Source: Paragordius varius (Eukaryota > Nematomorpha). Taken from it: DNA of 64,000 nt. The stretch covers positions 3,100,001-3,164,000 of the forward strand of contig OZ176058.1 in NCBI GenBank assembly GCA_964247055.1, given 5' to 3'. The notes under the pieces are model-generated. The model ran no database searches, was not told the origin of the DNA, and saw only the letters and a list, made by a program, of their open reading frames with translations. The position numbers were made by a program, and so were the translations under genes. This document shows positions 14,701-24,100 of this stretch, piece by piece (within the stretch, counting starts at the first letter, position 1; the number at the start of each line of letters is the position of its first letter).

Positions 14701-17427
14701 AATTTTAATACTCTTATATTTATTTTTTATATAATTTTTTTTACATGTTTTTTATCAGTTATTGAGAAAGAAATATTGTATGGTAAACCAAGAAAACGTA
14801 AAGAAAGTTTAACCAATACCGGGGAACATATCATAGAATTCGAAAGTCTGTCTGAAGAAAATAAGGATATAGAAAGTCCCAAGAATACACCTCAAAGTAA
14901 TTTATAAATTGCTAAAGTTGTTTTAAATTATATAGAATAAGTTAAAAATTAAAGACAACTATTTTTTATTTTATTTTTCGGTTAACACTTCGATTCAAAT
15001 TGGGGTATCTAACCCCAGACCAAATTGAAATTAATATTTTTAAAAAACAACTGAAGGAAATGGTCCCAATTTAAATTTATGCTTCTATCCAAACAAACAT
15101 TTTAAAAATAAGCTAAAATATCCAAATAAAATTTTTTTTTAAAAAAAAAGTTCCATGTCAAACTACTTCAACTCCAATTTTATTTTACATTTTTGCAAAA
15201 TATCGTGTTCATTTTATTTTTAGGTTAAGTTAAAGCTAATTTTTTATTTAAATTACATTTATCAGTGATAGAAATAATGTATTTTGTAATATTTTTCAAT
15301 TTAGCCGAGCACACATATTACGTTGACTAAAATTTTACATTACATTAAAATAAATTATATCAAGTAATTTTGAATAATAATTTTTATATATTTCATTTTA
15401 TTAATGTTATACAATTGCAAAATGCCACAGCTTAAATTCCTTTCATATTTTATAAAGTATTTAATTTTAAACAGACCTGGGCTACCCAAATACCCCAATT
15501 TGAATCGAAGGATTAAAACTGTGATCCAAGTGTTAATACAGTAAAAATTGATATTATACGGACAAAATGAAAAATATAGAGAAATTTTTGTTTCCAAAAG
15601 ACAACCATATTTTTTTTAAATCCTTAAAAATTGTATAAATACAATTGTTAAATACATAATTGATTGTGTTACCAATACATGTCTTATTTTTACTTTGCGA
15701 TTCTCAACAGTGAGTTATAAGAAAAAATATCAAGATTAAAAATGAATATCTTTTAGAAAAAATATTTGTATTTATATTTTTACGTTTTGTCCGTATAATT
15801 TCAATTATTAATGTAGTAATAATTTGCGTTGAAACATTAATATCACTTATTATATTTTTATTTTATATATCTTTCATTTATATAAAAAAATTTCCTCAAA
15901 AGGTGTAATTATAACGATAAAAAATAAAATTTGAAATTTCCAAATTAATTTTTTAATTTTTTTCTAACTTCAGGTTTATAAACATAAAATGATGAAATTA
16001 TATTTTTATTGAGTCCAAGTTTTTGATTATAAATAATATACCATTTAGAGCACCCTTAAACAATTCAAATTCACCCTAATAAATTATGTGTTTTTCAGGG
16101 AAATGAAATTTTAAATTAATATAATACTGAGAAAAAAATAATATGCCATAAGAATATATTTCTTATTAATGTGGCTCTATTAGCCCGAAAACACAATTTA
16201 TTTTTAGGGTGAATTTAAATTGTTCAAGGAAGAATTGTTCGATATTGTAAATGGTATATATATAATTTTGATAATTTTATAAAAAAATATGAATTTTTTA
16301 AAATAATTTATTTTATAGATTTTACAATTAGTTTTATATAAACCATTTGCATTTCAAGAGTGTCCTTCAACACCTTAAGTTGGTCCTTGAACAATTTAAG
16401 TCGGTCCTTTAACTTTTTTGTTTTTAACTTTTATCAATCAATTCATGTATCATTCAACTATTTACTCATTTTTTACCTATTTTCATTTTTTAACATAAGT
16501 TTTGAATGAAACAACTTTTAATTATTTAAAACTGTATATCTTTTATTTCCTAAGATTTTTTTTAAATTTATTTTTTGGGTTATTAATTACAATCTTGCAT
16601 TAAAAACATTTAAGGGTTAATAATTTTATTAAATTGGGAAAATTTAGTTTGAAACAACAAAGTGGTTTTTGTATATTTTTTTATATTAAATATATAATAA
16701 ATTATTAATAAAATTAGAATAAATAATAAAATAAATAAATACATAAAAATTATGATCAAATTTACATTTAAAAATTTTATGGATCAACTTGAAATGTTCA
16801 AGGACTAATTAAAGTGTTTAAGCTTGAATGCAAAAGGTATATAAACCCGTTAAAAAAATATCAATAGTCTATATAAAAAACAAGGTTTTTTTCCTTAAGT
16901 TCAAATTATAAAGACCAAATGTTTTAATTAAATGACTATTTTTTATTAACGTTTTGGATTGCAGATAAAGCAAAAATGAATATAGTTTTTATAGAAAAAA
17001 TACAGGTTTGAAAAAGTATAGCCGTGTTTTGAAAAAGATTTTTTGTCTTTATGAATTTTATTTTTGTCTAATAGTTTGAATTTGCTAAATTTTTCTTTAT
17101 TAATCCGTTTAACACAATGTGTTGATTCTTTATAAAAACGAATAATTTTCTATGCTAAACATATTGTTTGGATTTAAAATTTAATTTATTAACATTTCAT
17201 TAGATGTTTCGAACATGGATATTAATAATCAAAAAGTGCAAAATACTCCCATTAAACCCAAAGCCAAAACCAAAAAACAACCCATTAGTATACCCAATGA
17301 AGATTTACAAATTGTTGATATTACACCGCACGCTTCACCCTTGAAACAGGAAAATAAATTTGATTTTACGCCTAATGATACGGATCCTAAATTTATTGAA
17401 AACGATAATGAATTTGATTTAAGATAA
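2740..17427 (+). CDS. NAPG: gamma-SNAP (NAPG-like) with long C-terminal extension, 13 exons
   Basis: Adaptor that links the ATPase NSF to SNARE complexes for their disassembly on membranes. Exons read as 2740-2804, 2834-2901, 2977-3061, 3417-3434, 4142-4282, 5353-5586, 7923-7999, 9067-9151, 9879-10011, 11990-12255, 13127-13263, 14759-14896, 17204-17427. Every junction is GT..AG, phases agree, and the sum is 1671 nt (556 aa plus stop). Family matches include LFKWSADYDTAAEYFNKA near residue 30 (human gamma-SNAP: FLKWKPDYDSAASEYGKA), GRCALNLIIVHLARQD (human VLVHLHRND) and NLDNDYLILARKL (human YMDNDYAKLGLSL). Helices match to about residue 312. Exon 6 carries an Asn/Ser-rich insert. Residues from about 313 on, encoded by most of exon 10 and exons 11-13, are a charged, low-complexity tail not found in the human protein (312 aa). 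Exon 4 is only 18 nt and intron 1 only 29 bp. Start chosen at the first ATG that puts the helical repeat in frame. The family call is firm; the tail exons rest on frame and splice logic only. Confidence 0.88.
4579..4891. repeat. Family B MITE in gamma-SNAP intron 5
   Basis: Left arm starts TATACCTTTAACAATTCGAA with CCTTCTTCAACAATT units; right arm has three GGGTGAATTTGAATTGTTC-type units and ends GAAATGGTATATA. Non-coding interior shared with the other family B copies. Confidence 0.75.
5862..7668. repeat. Family E element split by a retroelement fossil
   Basis: The left end (CTTTTGGGGTAGTATTTATT near 5880) and the right end (TAAAACTACCCCAAATAG near 7630) are inverted family E ends. The DNA between about 6110 and 7240 is of different composition and holds the integrase fossil described separately. 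Confidence 0.5.
6290..7210 (-). mobile_element. Fossil of a Ty3/gypsy-type LTR retrotransposon, integrase part
   Basis: Read on the minus strand, several short stretches line up in the right order with the integrase catalytic core and the following region of gypsy-type elements: a DASSSRWVE stretch (family DAYSKWIE), FTSMLISD (family YGLPEMLVSDNG area), and LLTYRNSWHISTN (family FLLTYRTTPHSTT). The copy is broken, with many breaks, and looks old; neither gag nor other pol domains were seen. Short direct repeats near 6051-6093 and 7259-7300 (core AAATAGGAAATT) may be remains of its ends. It sits in intron 6 of the gamma-SNAP gene inside a family E element. Confidence 0.55.
8126..8380. repeat. 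Family A MITE in gamma-SNAP intron 7
   Basis: Left end CAGTATACGGACAAAACGTG, right end ACGTTTGTCCGTATAATTTC then AATTTTTACTA. Inverted ends as in the consensus-like copy at 63374. Confidence 0.75.
10090..11225. repeat. Family E sequences in gamma-SNAP intron 9
   Basis: A family E end (GGGATATAAAACTACC near 10600) and a second family E body from about 10735 (AGTAGTTTTATATCCCAGAG) to about 11225, with the shared interior AATACATGAGAACAATG. Probably two decayed copies side by side. Confidence 0.5.
11990..17427 (+). CDS. C-terminal tail exons 10-13 of the gamma-SNAP gene
   Basis: Exon 10 (11990-12255) finishes the conserved core (YLILARKL) and then runs into Asn/Lys-rich sequence with a short ordered-looking stretch, GPWAQGLTGTVITPP. 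Exon 11 (13127-13263) is Glu/Lys/Ser-rich (HRKQSITESHLKEILK). Exon 12 (14759-14896) holds a basic run KPRKRKES followed by acidic EFESLSEENKDIE. Exon 13 (17204-17427) has KPKAKTKKQP and ends in NDNEFDLR. The tail is therefore a disordered polyampholyte of about 245 residues with two basic clusters. If exon 10 were read through its donor, a stop follows within a few codons, giving a normal-length gamma-SNAP, so alternative ends are possible. No domain recognised. Confidence 0.6.
12468..12750. repeat. Family A MITE, decayed, in gamma-SNAP intron 10
   Basis: ACAATAAAAATTGAAATTAT at the left and ACGTTTTGTCCGTATATTTT-like sequence at the right (near 12720-12740), with AAAAGACAACCATACC and its inverted partner inside. 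Confidence 0.6.
12872..13120. repeat. Family A MITE ending next to the exon 11 acceptor
   Basis: Left end ACAGTATAAATATAAATTATACGG, read in parts as CAGTATAAATATAAATTA then TACGGAGAAAACG; the right half (AAAAAGTATGATTGTC) runs into the pyrimidine tract before exon 11 at 13127. Confidence 0.6.
14985..15525. repeat. Family D MITE in gamma-SNAP intron 12
   Basis: Ends CACTTCGATTCAAATTGGGG and CCCCAATTTGAATCGAAGG are inverted copies. Interior carries CTGAAGGAAATGGTCCCAAT and GTTCCATGTCAAACTACTTC. Confidence 0.8.
15538..15815. repeat. Family A MITE directly after the family D copy
   Basis: CAGTAAAAATTGATATTATA at the left, ACGTTTTGTCCGTATAATTT at the right. Long inverted arms with AAAAGACAACCATA. 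Confidence 0.8.
16037..16262. repeat. Family B MITE in gamma-SNAP intron 12
   Basis: Left TATACCATTTAGAGCACCCT, right TTGTAAATGGTATATA, with CACCCTTAAACAATTCAAAT units. Confidence 0.75.
16333..16848. repeat. Family C MITE in gamma-SNAP intron 12
   Basis: ACCATTTGCATTTCAAGAGT at the left with three GTTGGTCCTTGAA-type units; right arm ends with CTTGAAATGTTCAAGGAC and GCAAAAGGTATATA. Confidence 0.75.
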
Positions 17428-17571
17428 AATTTATTATGTAAAATTTTTGTATAGCTAGATTTACTATGTATAGTCAATTTTAATGCTTAACTTTTTCTGT
17501 ATCGCATATGCATATATCATCTCTTTAAAGTGTTGAATTACACTAAAATTAATTTATAGGCATGAAACATA

Positions 17572-17577
17572 AATAAA
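17572..17577 (+). promoter_or_regulatory. Candidate polyadenylation signal of the gamma-SNAP gene
   Basis: An AATAAA hexamer lies about 145 bp after the stop codon at 17425-17427. In DNA this A+T-rich the hexamer is common by chance, so it is only a candidate. Confidence 0.3.
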
Positions 17578-18160
17578 CAAATATTTTATTGAAGTATGCA
17601 ACCAAGCTTTTTTAAATTTTTTTATTGAACATAATTTTTATGTAAAAAGTAAAAAACAAATATTTTCTAAAGTATACAACCAAGCTTTTTTAAAATTTTA
17701 TTTTTTTATTGTAATTTTTCCTAGTACATAATTAAATTTTAACCAATTTACGACCCGATTGTTTTGTTTATAAAATTTAGTTTTTAGGTTGTTATTATAC
17801 TTATACTTTAAAAAGTAATTAATATCCATTTGAATGCAAAAATATTTATCTATATATGTGTAATCAATCTTTACATATTTATAATTTTATTTATTCATTA
17901 TTTGTTTTAAATCCGAAATTTAGACAGCCTAACCTATTAATTTAAAAAGATAGTAAATTACTTTATTATCATATAATAAAACCAAAAAGTTTAAAATATC
18001 AAAGATATGTTGCCCATTTGCAATAATTTAAATTTATTATAGCGGGCAAAAGTTTTAATTTAACTAGTCAAATATATTCCAAACTGATTGCGTTTTCTCT
18101 GAATAAGACCATATTTAACAACATTCCATGCACTTTTTTATATTTTTTTTATTTTTATAT

Positions 18161-18430
18161 ACAATAAAAATTGTAATTATACGGACCCAAGACTAATATT
18201 TTTTTCTAAAAACAACCATACTTTTTAAATCTTGATTTTTTGAATAAACTCATCTTTTATGCAAAGTATAAAATATATAAATTGGTAACCAATCAATTTA
18301 GTAAATTATAATAATTATTAAATGATTTTTATAGGATAACTTAAGGTTTAAAATATGAGTTTGTTTTTTTAAATAAAAAATTGTCTTATATTTTACAATT
18401 TGTCCGTATAATTTCAGTTTTTACTATATA
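18161..18430. repeat. Family A MITE, intergenic
   Basis: ACAATAAAAATTGTAATTAT at the left, TTGTCCGTATAATTTCAG then TTTTTACTATA at the right, followed by a TA run. Confidence 0.75.
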
Positions 18431-18841
18431 TATATATATATATATATATTAAATGTCAATGCCAAATATAGTCACTTACATAAATAGCTTTTGAATAATA
18501 TATGTGACTCTATCATTTTTATGTATACTTATATGTGTTTTATATATGTGCAATAAATCTGTATATTATATTTTTTTATGATTGATAAATTAAAAAAAAT
18601 ATAATATAAACCTAAAAATTAACTACCAAATTTTTTTAAAAATAAACCTAATTGTGGAAAGAATACCACCTATATCCGCAAAAACTGAATATTTTATTGT
18701 AAAGTAAAAGTTGAAATTATATATAAACAAAATCAAAAGACATATTATTTTTTCAAACAGACAACCATACTTAAACTTTATTTTTATAAATAACTTATCG
18801 TTTGGGTTGCGAAAAGCTTTTTATTGTTTTTACTCTCGACA

Positions 18842-19032
18842 CACAGTATAATCATACATTTCTAGAATGATTAATTATTGTCAAATAGCATATCCAACAA
18901 AGGGCAGTATTATTGGCTTATAGTTATTTTTTCACATTTTAATATTATTAGCCAATAATAATTCTCTTTGCTGCATATGCTATTTGGCAATAATTAATAA
19001 CTTTATAGCAATGTAAACTCACTCATACTGTA
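18842..19032. repeat. Fold-back element inside a family A copy
   Basis: Arms ATTGTCAAATAGCATAT (near 18880) and ATATGCTATTTGGCAATAAT (near 18977) are inverted, as are TATTATTGGCT and AGCCAATAATA closer to the centre, so nearly the whole 190 bp folds on itself. Its flanks carry family A sequence. Confidence 0.7.
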
Positions 19033-20322
19033 ATTTAAATTATAATTATAGATTTATGTGTAAATTTCAAAGTTTTTGAAAATATGGTTGCCTTTTCGAA
19101 AATAATTTTTTACTATTGTATATACCCATTTATTCTGTATATGCATCAGGACGCCATTAAAATATTTCCAAAAAGGGACCTATCTAAAAACTGTAGAAGA
19201 TTAGAATGAGCTCATATGTTTCTTAGCTTGGTATATTTTTAAAAGTTAGGGGGTGTTACATTATAAGGGTTTTTATCCCTCATCTGGGTTGATTTGTATA
19301 AGAAATAACCTTAAAAAATATTTATAAAGATTATAGTTCAAAATTATTTTATACATTTTTTTACTCCTCATGAATATGATTTTAATTAATAGAAATAATA
19401 AACCATTTTGTTTAACCTCAAGTGGTTAATAGGGGTGTATATAATTAATAAAAAAATAATATTTCAAAAATATGTATTTATCTCTTAGATTGTACATTTT
19501 AAAAAAACTCAAATATAAAATACGCGACATTTTTCTTGTCAAACTGAACCGTTTGTAATTTTATTATTCTTCAAAGGTTTAAACTTAATAAAATATTTTA
19601 TTTTTTGTACCTTTTTAAATAAAAATTCCCCGAAATCGAAAAAGTTTACAGTCAGTTATGACTATTATGGTTTTCAAGATTTTTCAATCATAAGTTTTGA
19701 AACTTTAAAGTCTTTTACACAACAAATTTTTTATTTGCTTTTTTTTCTTATAGACTAATTGACTGCTTGAACAGGTGCTATATATGACAAAATTTGAAAA
19801 GTTGTTTCTAAAGTTCAATGTCAATATAATTATCACCTTTTTTAACACATCCAAAAAAATTTATCATATAATATTTTAATGAACTAGTCATTTAAGCCTT
19901 TTCTATGAGAGATAAGACTAATATTAAAAAATTTAGGCAATTTAGTTTTGTGAAAACTTTGCATAAAATTGAATAAATTTGCTGTCACAAAATAAGATTT
20001 TTTTTATGTGAATGAAATAGGTCAAATTTCAGTTTTACGTTTAAAAGGATATTATAAAATAATATTAAGATTTCAATATTATCTTTTCTAAAATATGAAT
20101 ATATCACACTATTTATATAATTATAGTATTATCACTCATCAAAAAATGTTGCATTTTGGACAATGTTTAAGCATTAATATGATATATTTTAAATAAAATT
20201 TAATAATGATATTTGAAATGCTGTACAATATATTTAAAATTTGTCCGGAAAAATTTTTTTCATCATTCTATAAAATAAATTATCAGTTTTAAATTGATTT
20301 TAGTAATATAAAATTATTAATT

Positions 20323-21160
20323 ATGAATTTCTTCCAAACATTTTCCTTTCTATATATATTCCTTGCTGTTAATTATGCATATATATCTGCCTTCGTTTTG
20401 AATAAGAATCAATATATCAATACGCCTTCTCTTGACACCTCGTTGGAATCAAAGAAAGAATTAAAAGTATTAATGCCGCCATCGGAATCAGCTGATTCAG
20501 AACAAATCAATAATGGATCATTTAGCTTAAGTCACATAATATTAAAACGACAAGATCGTGTTCGTTATAGCAACCACAGAGGTGTGAAAAATCAGAATAG
20601 AAATCACAGTAGAACTTATAATTATAAAAACGGAATAAACTTTCGAAACAGTAGTATTAAGAGAGGTAAGCACCAAGGTAAACATGGAAAAAAACTGGGA
20701 AAATATCATTGGGGCGCCTTATATAATGCTAATAATAAGCATTTTAGAGCAAATGACAAAATTGAAAAGTCTACGGTCCTATGTGCCCCTCTCACCGAAA
20801 AAACAGATTCAGAAAACACTTTAAAAGTTGACACAACTGTCGCAAATCAAATCAATGATAATTCCATCATTCAAGGGAGTGTTGATACAATAACTGATTC
20901 ATTTGCACATAGTGTAACTATCTTGCCTGCCCCAAATACAGTACAAACTTCCACACTTCAAACTTCAGAGCCAGATTTGACTATTGAAAGTACTGGAAAT
21001 ATTGCAAGAATTACCGAAAACGCAAAATCTATAACAGTTATAAATAATGTTGTTTTAACGACTGATGTGCCGCCTATATACGATTATTACGATAGTACGG
21101 AACCGATTAACAGTATTCCAAGTACAACAACGGTTCAAGAAGTTCCCTTAGAAAATAAAG
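20323..21160 (+). CDS. Exon 1 of the secreted protein: signal peptide, basic NHS-rich region, first YDYYD block
   Basis: 838 nt, open from the ATG to a GGTAAAA donor. The signal peptide is followed by a Ser/Glu-rich segment, a positively charged stretch rich in Asn, His, Lys and Tyr (about residues 85-145), then a Thr/Ser/Asn-rich linker and the first acidic tyrosine block IYDYYDSTEPINSIPSTTT near residue 250. One cysteine (VLCAPLTE, near residue 153) is the only one I noticed. No in-frame ATG further upstream looks better. The 1.1 kb upstream of the ATG contains no repeat I recognise and should hold the promoter. Confidence 0.8.
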
Positions 21161-24100
21161 GTAAAATTTATAGTTTTTTATTAATTATATAATTTGGTAA
21201 AACTGATAAATTGCTGTAATAAATGGAATTTTGCACCAAAAAATATGTGATAGTTATTAAAAATAATAATTAAACGTTTCTCCGAAAATTTGCAAACTTT
21301 AATCTTAAAAGCATCATAATTAATTTTTTAACATTAATGTGAAGCAATTTATAGTTATACGTTATAATGTGGATAAATTAAATGATTTATCTCAAGGGTG
21401 TTCAACACAAATGGCTGACCGCAATACGAAAATTCGCGGGCAGCATTTCAAAAACATATGGGTATTAACAAATATTTTATTAAATTTTAAACATAACACT
21501 GTGCAAAAAATAACAGAAAGAGTTTTTTCCATATATAACAATTCATTTGCCGCAAAATTTTTTATTTCTTGACGACCTAATTTTTGGAATATTAAGAGAA
21601 ATTTGAAATCGAGTAAAAAGTGTAAATTGAGCATAATTTAAAAAATAATGATAAAAGTTTAGATATTTAGATCCATAATCATTTTATCAGATACTTAAAA
21701 ATTATAAGCCTAAAATCATAGTTAGTTTTATAAAAACTTAGATCGAAAAATCGTGTTTTTCTTTAACGTAACTAATACCCCATTTTTTTACTAATTTATA
21801 TTAAAATAATTTTTTCAATTATTTATTAGCTGAACTCACTATTAAAATCTTAACTATATATTTTATACAGTAAAAAAAACTTATATTTCATACAATAAAA
21901 ATAACTTATACATCAATATAAAATTATTGTTTTTAGTTTTCTTTTTTCGTTATCCGGTTTATGATTGTATAATAAATTTACAGTTTTATTTTAGAGCGGT
22001 AATTACAGTAAAAATTGAATATATACGAAAAGATAAAAATATAAAGACAAATACTTTTTTCTAAAAGATAACCATACTAATTAAATCTTGATTTAATTAA
22101 ATATATCTTATTGTTTTTGAAAGTATAAAATAGAGATATATATTGGTAACACAATCAATTACATATATTACGATTGCTATTGAAAGATTTTAATAGGATA
22201 AATTAAGGTTTGAAAAAGTATGGTTGAGTAAAAAAAATTGTCTTTATATTTTTACGTTTTGTCAGTATAGTTTTAATAATTACTGTATCTGTATAAATTG
22301 TAATTTATACAAATTTAAACGCAGTAGAAAATCAACCGAAAAACCGTAAAAATTCCAGTAAAATATAAATTTGTGGAAAATCTGTTACAGGGGTTAAACG
22401 GATATTTTGTTGGTCTTCCCCTACTTTTAAATCCTGTACATATATTTATATACTTAATAATTCCCGATCATATAAGATTTTAAAAAACAGTAAATTTATT
22501 ATCTCATAAACCAGATGACAAAAAAAGAAAACATAAAAAGCAATATTTTTATAGTTTTATTTTGTTTAAAATTATATGAATGTTAAGATTTTATTAGTGA
22601 GTTAAGCTAGTAAATAATTTAAGAATATTAATATAATATTATAAAAAAAGTGGTCTGTAGAAAAAAGACCGATTTTTTATGAGTTTTTGTAAAACTTTTA
22701 ACTATATGATTTTGGGTATAAATATAAATAATAAAATATATCTTAATACAAGTTTTTCATTAGTTTTTAGTTATCCTTAATTTTCAATTTTCTAATTTTG
22801 ATAATCTCTCAATATTTCAAAAACTAGTTCGACCATAACTCAAAATTTATGCGGCAATAAATTCGCTAATTATAAGCTATCTCATGAAAAAAATATTTTG
22901 TTAAAAAAATTACCTTATTTGCACACAATGTAAGACTGTAAAAGCTACTATATTTTTAACATTTATCGATAATTCATTGCTAAGTAAAGATTATTATAAT
23001 TTGTTTAAAAAATAATTTTACCTGGATTTTGTAAAATTTTGTATTTAAAATATCTCGCGGGTTGTAGAAATATTTTATGTGGACTGTGTGTTGGTTACCC
23101 CTGCTTAACCTACAGGAACATATTTAGAAAAAGTGTTCTATCATGCTTAATTAAGGGATTTTCGTACCTTTTTATATTTATGAGTGGACTCCATAACTAT
23201 TTTTTGGTATAAAAATCTATTTTAACGAAATTTTTTCGAATACATATATCGACTTATACGTATATCGTTTCAATATGAATATAAACTTTTAATTGTAACT
23301 CAACAAGAACCAGCACTTTCTACAACAGAGGCACTGAGTAGTACACCAGAAATACCACTTAACTTTGCCTTTAACTTGCAAACTATTGTTTCAACTTTGT
23401 CTTCAAATACTGAGGTGGCTAGATCGCCAGATAACACGAGTCCCCTATATCAAGATTATGCGGATGTGTCAAATTACGATTATGATTACAATAGTAACAC
23501 TATTTCGCCTAATTCCAATTCTTTGCCAAGTACTGTTAGTAGTCCAGTAAAACCGATCACTTTGACAGAAGAAATTACGCAAACTTTGAGGTACAGTAAT
23601 TGAAATTATACACAAGAGTAAAAACGCAAAAATATAAAGACAGCCATATTTTTTGCTCAAAAAACCGCTATAAAATATTTTTGAATATAACTTGTTGTTT
23701 AAAATGACAATGTAGGTAGGCAATAGAGGTGTGTAACACAATGAATTATATATATAATTACAATTGTAATTAAAAATTACGGTTTAAAAATGAGGGTTAT
23801 CTTTTAAATAAAAATTTGATTTCAATTATTACCGCAATTAGTGGTACATCGCTTGGCATAGAAAACCCATCTACTCCTAATTCTGAGCGTTTAAACTCAA
23901 ATGGTCAAAGCGATGTAACTTCCTCAAGCCGCCCAGCTTTAGATTATTACGATGATTATGGGGATAACATAGCGATATCTACGATTTCTGGTATCTATCA
24001 AACGTTTTGATAATTTATTGTTAAGTTTTGAGCGTAAAAGCTACACCCTTTTAAACTATTATATGCCATTTACAATTCAATTTCACCCTTAAACAATAAT

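Larger units (their letters stand above)
17428..20322. other. Intergenic DNA between gamma-SNAP and the secreted-protein gene
   Basis: Holds a family A MITE (about 18161-18430), a TA microsatellite (about 18424-18449), a second family A element (about 18700-19120) with a fold-back element inside it, and about 1.2 kb (19125-20322) in which I see nothing but A+T-rich DNA; that part should include the promoter of the next gene. Confidence 0.6.

Noticed and set aside
17229-17477. Minus-strand frame over gamma-SNAP exon 13
   Set aside because: The plus-strand frame closes the spliced reading frame exactly and has typical disordered-tail composition; the minus frame has no partner.
21339-21572. 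Open frame in intron 1 of the secreted-protein gene
   Set aside because: It starts at a non-ATG codon and overlaps a sequence with AGGGTGTTCAACAC and CGCGGGCAGC that resembles a hAT-like element; probably repeat-derived.
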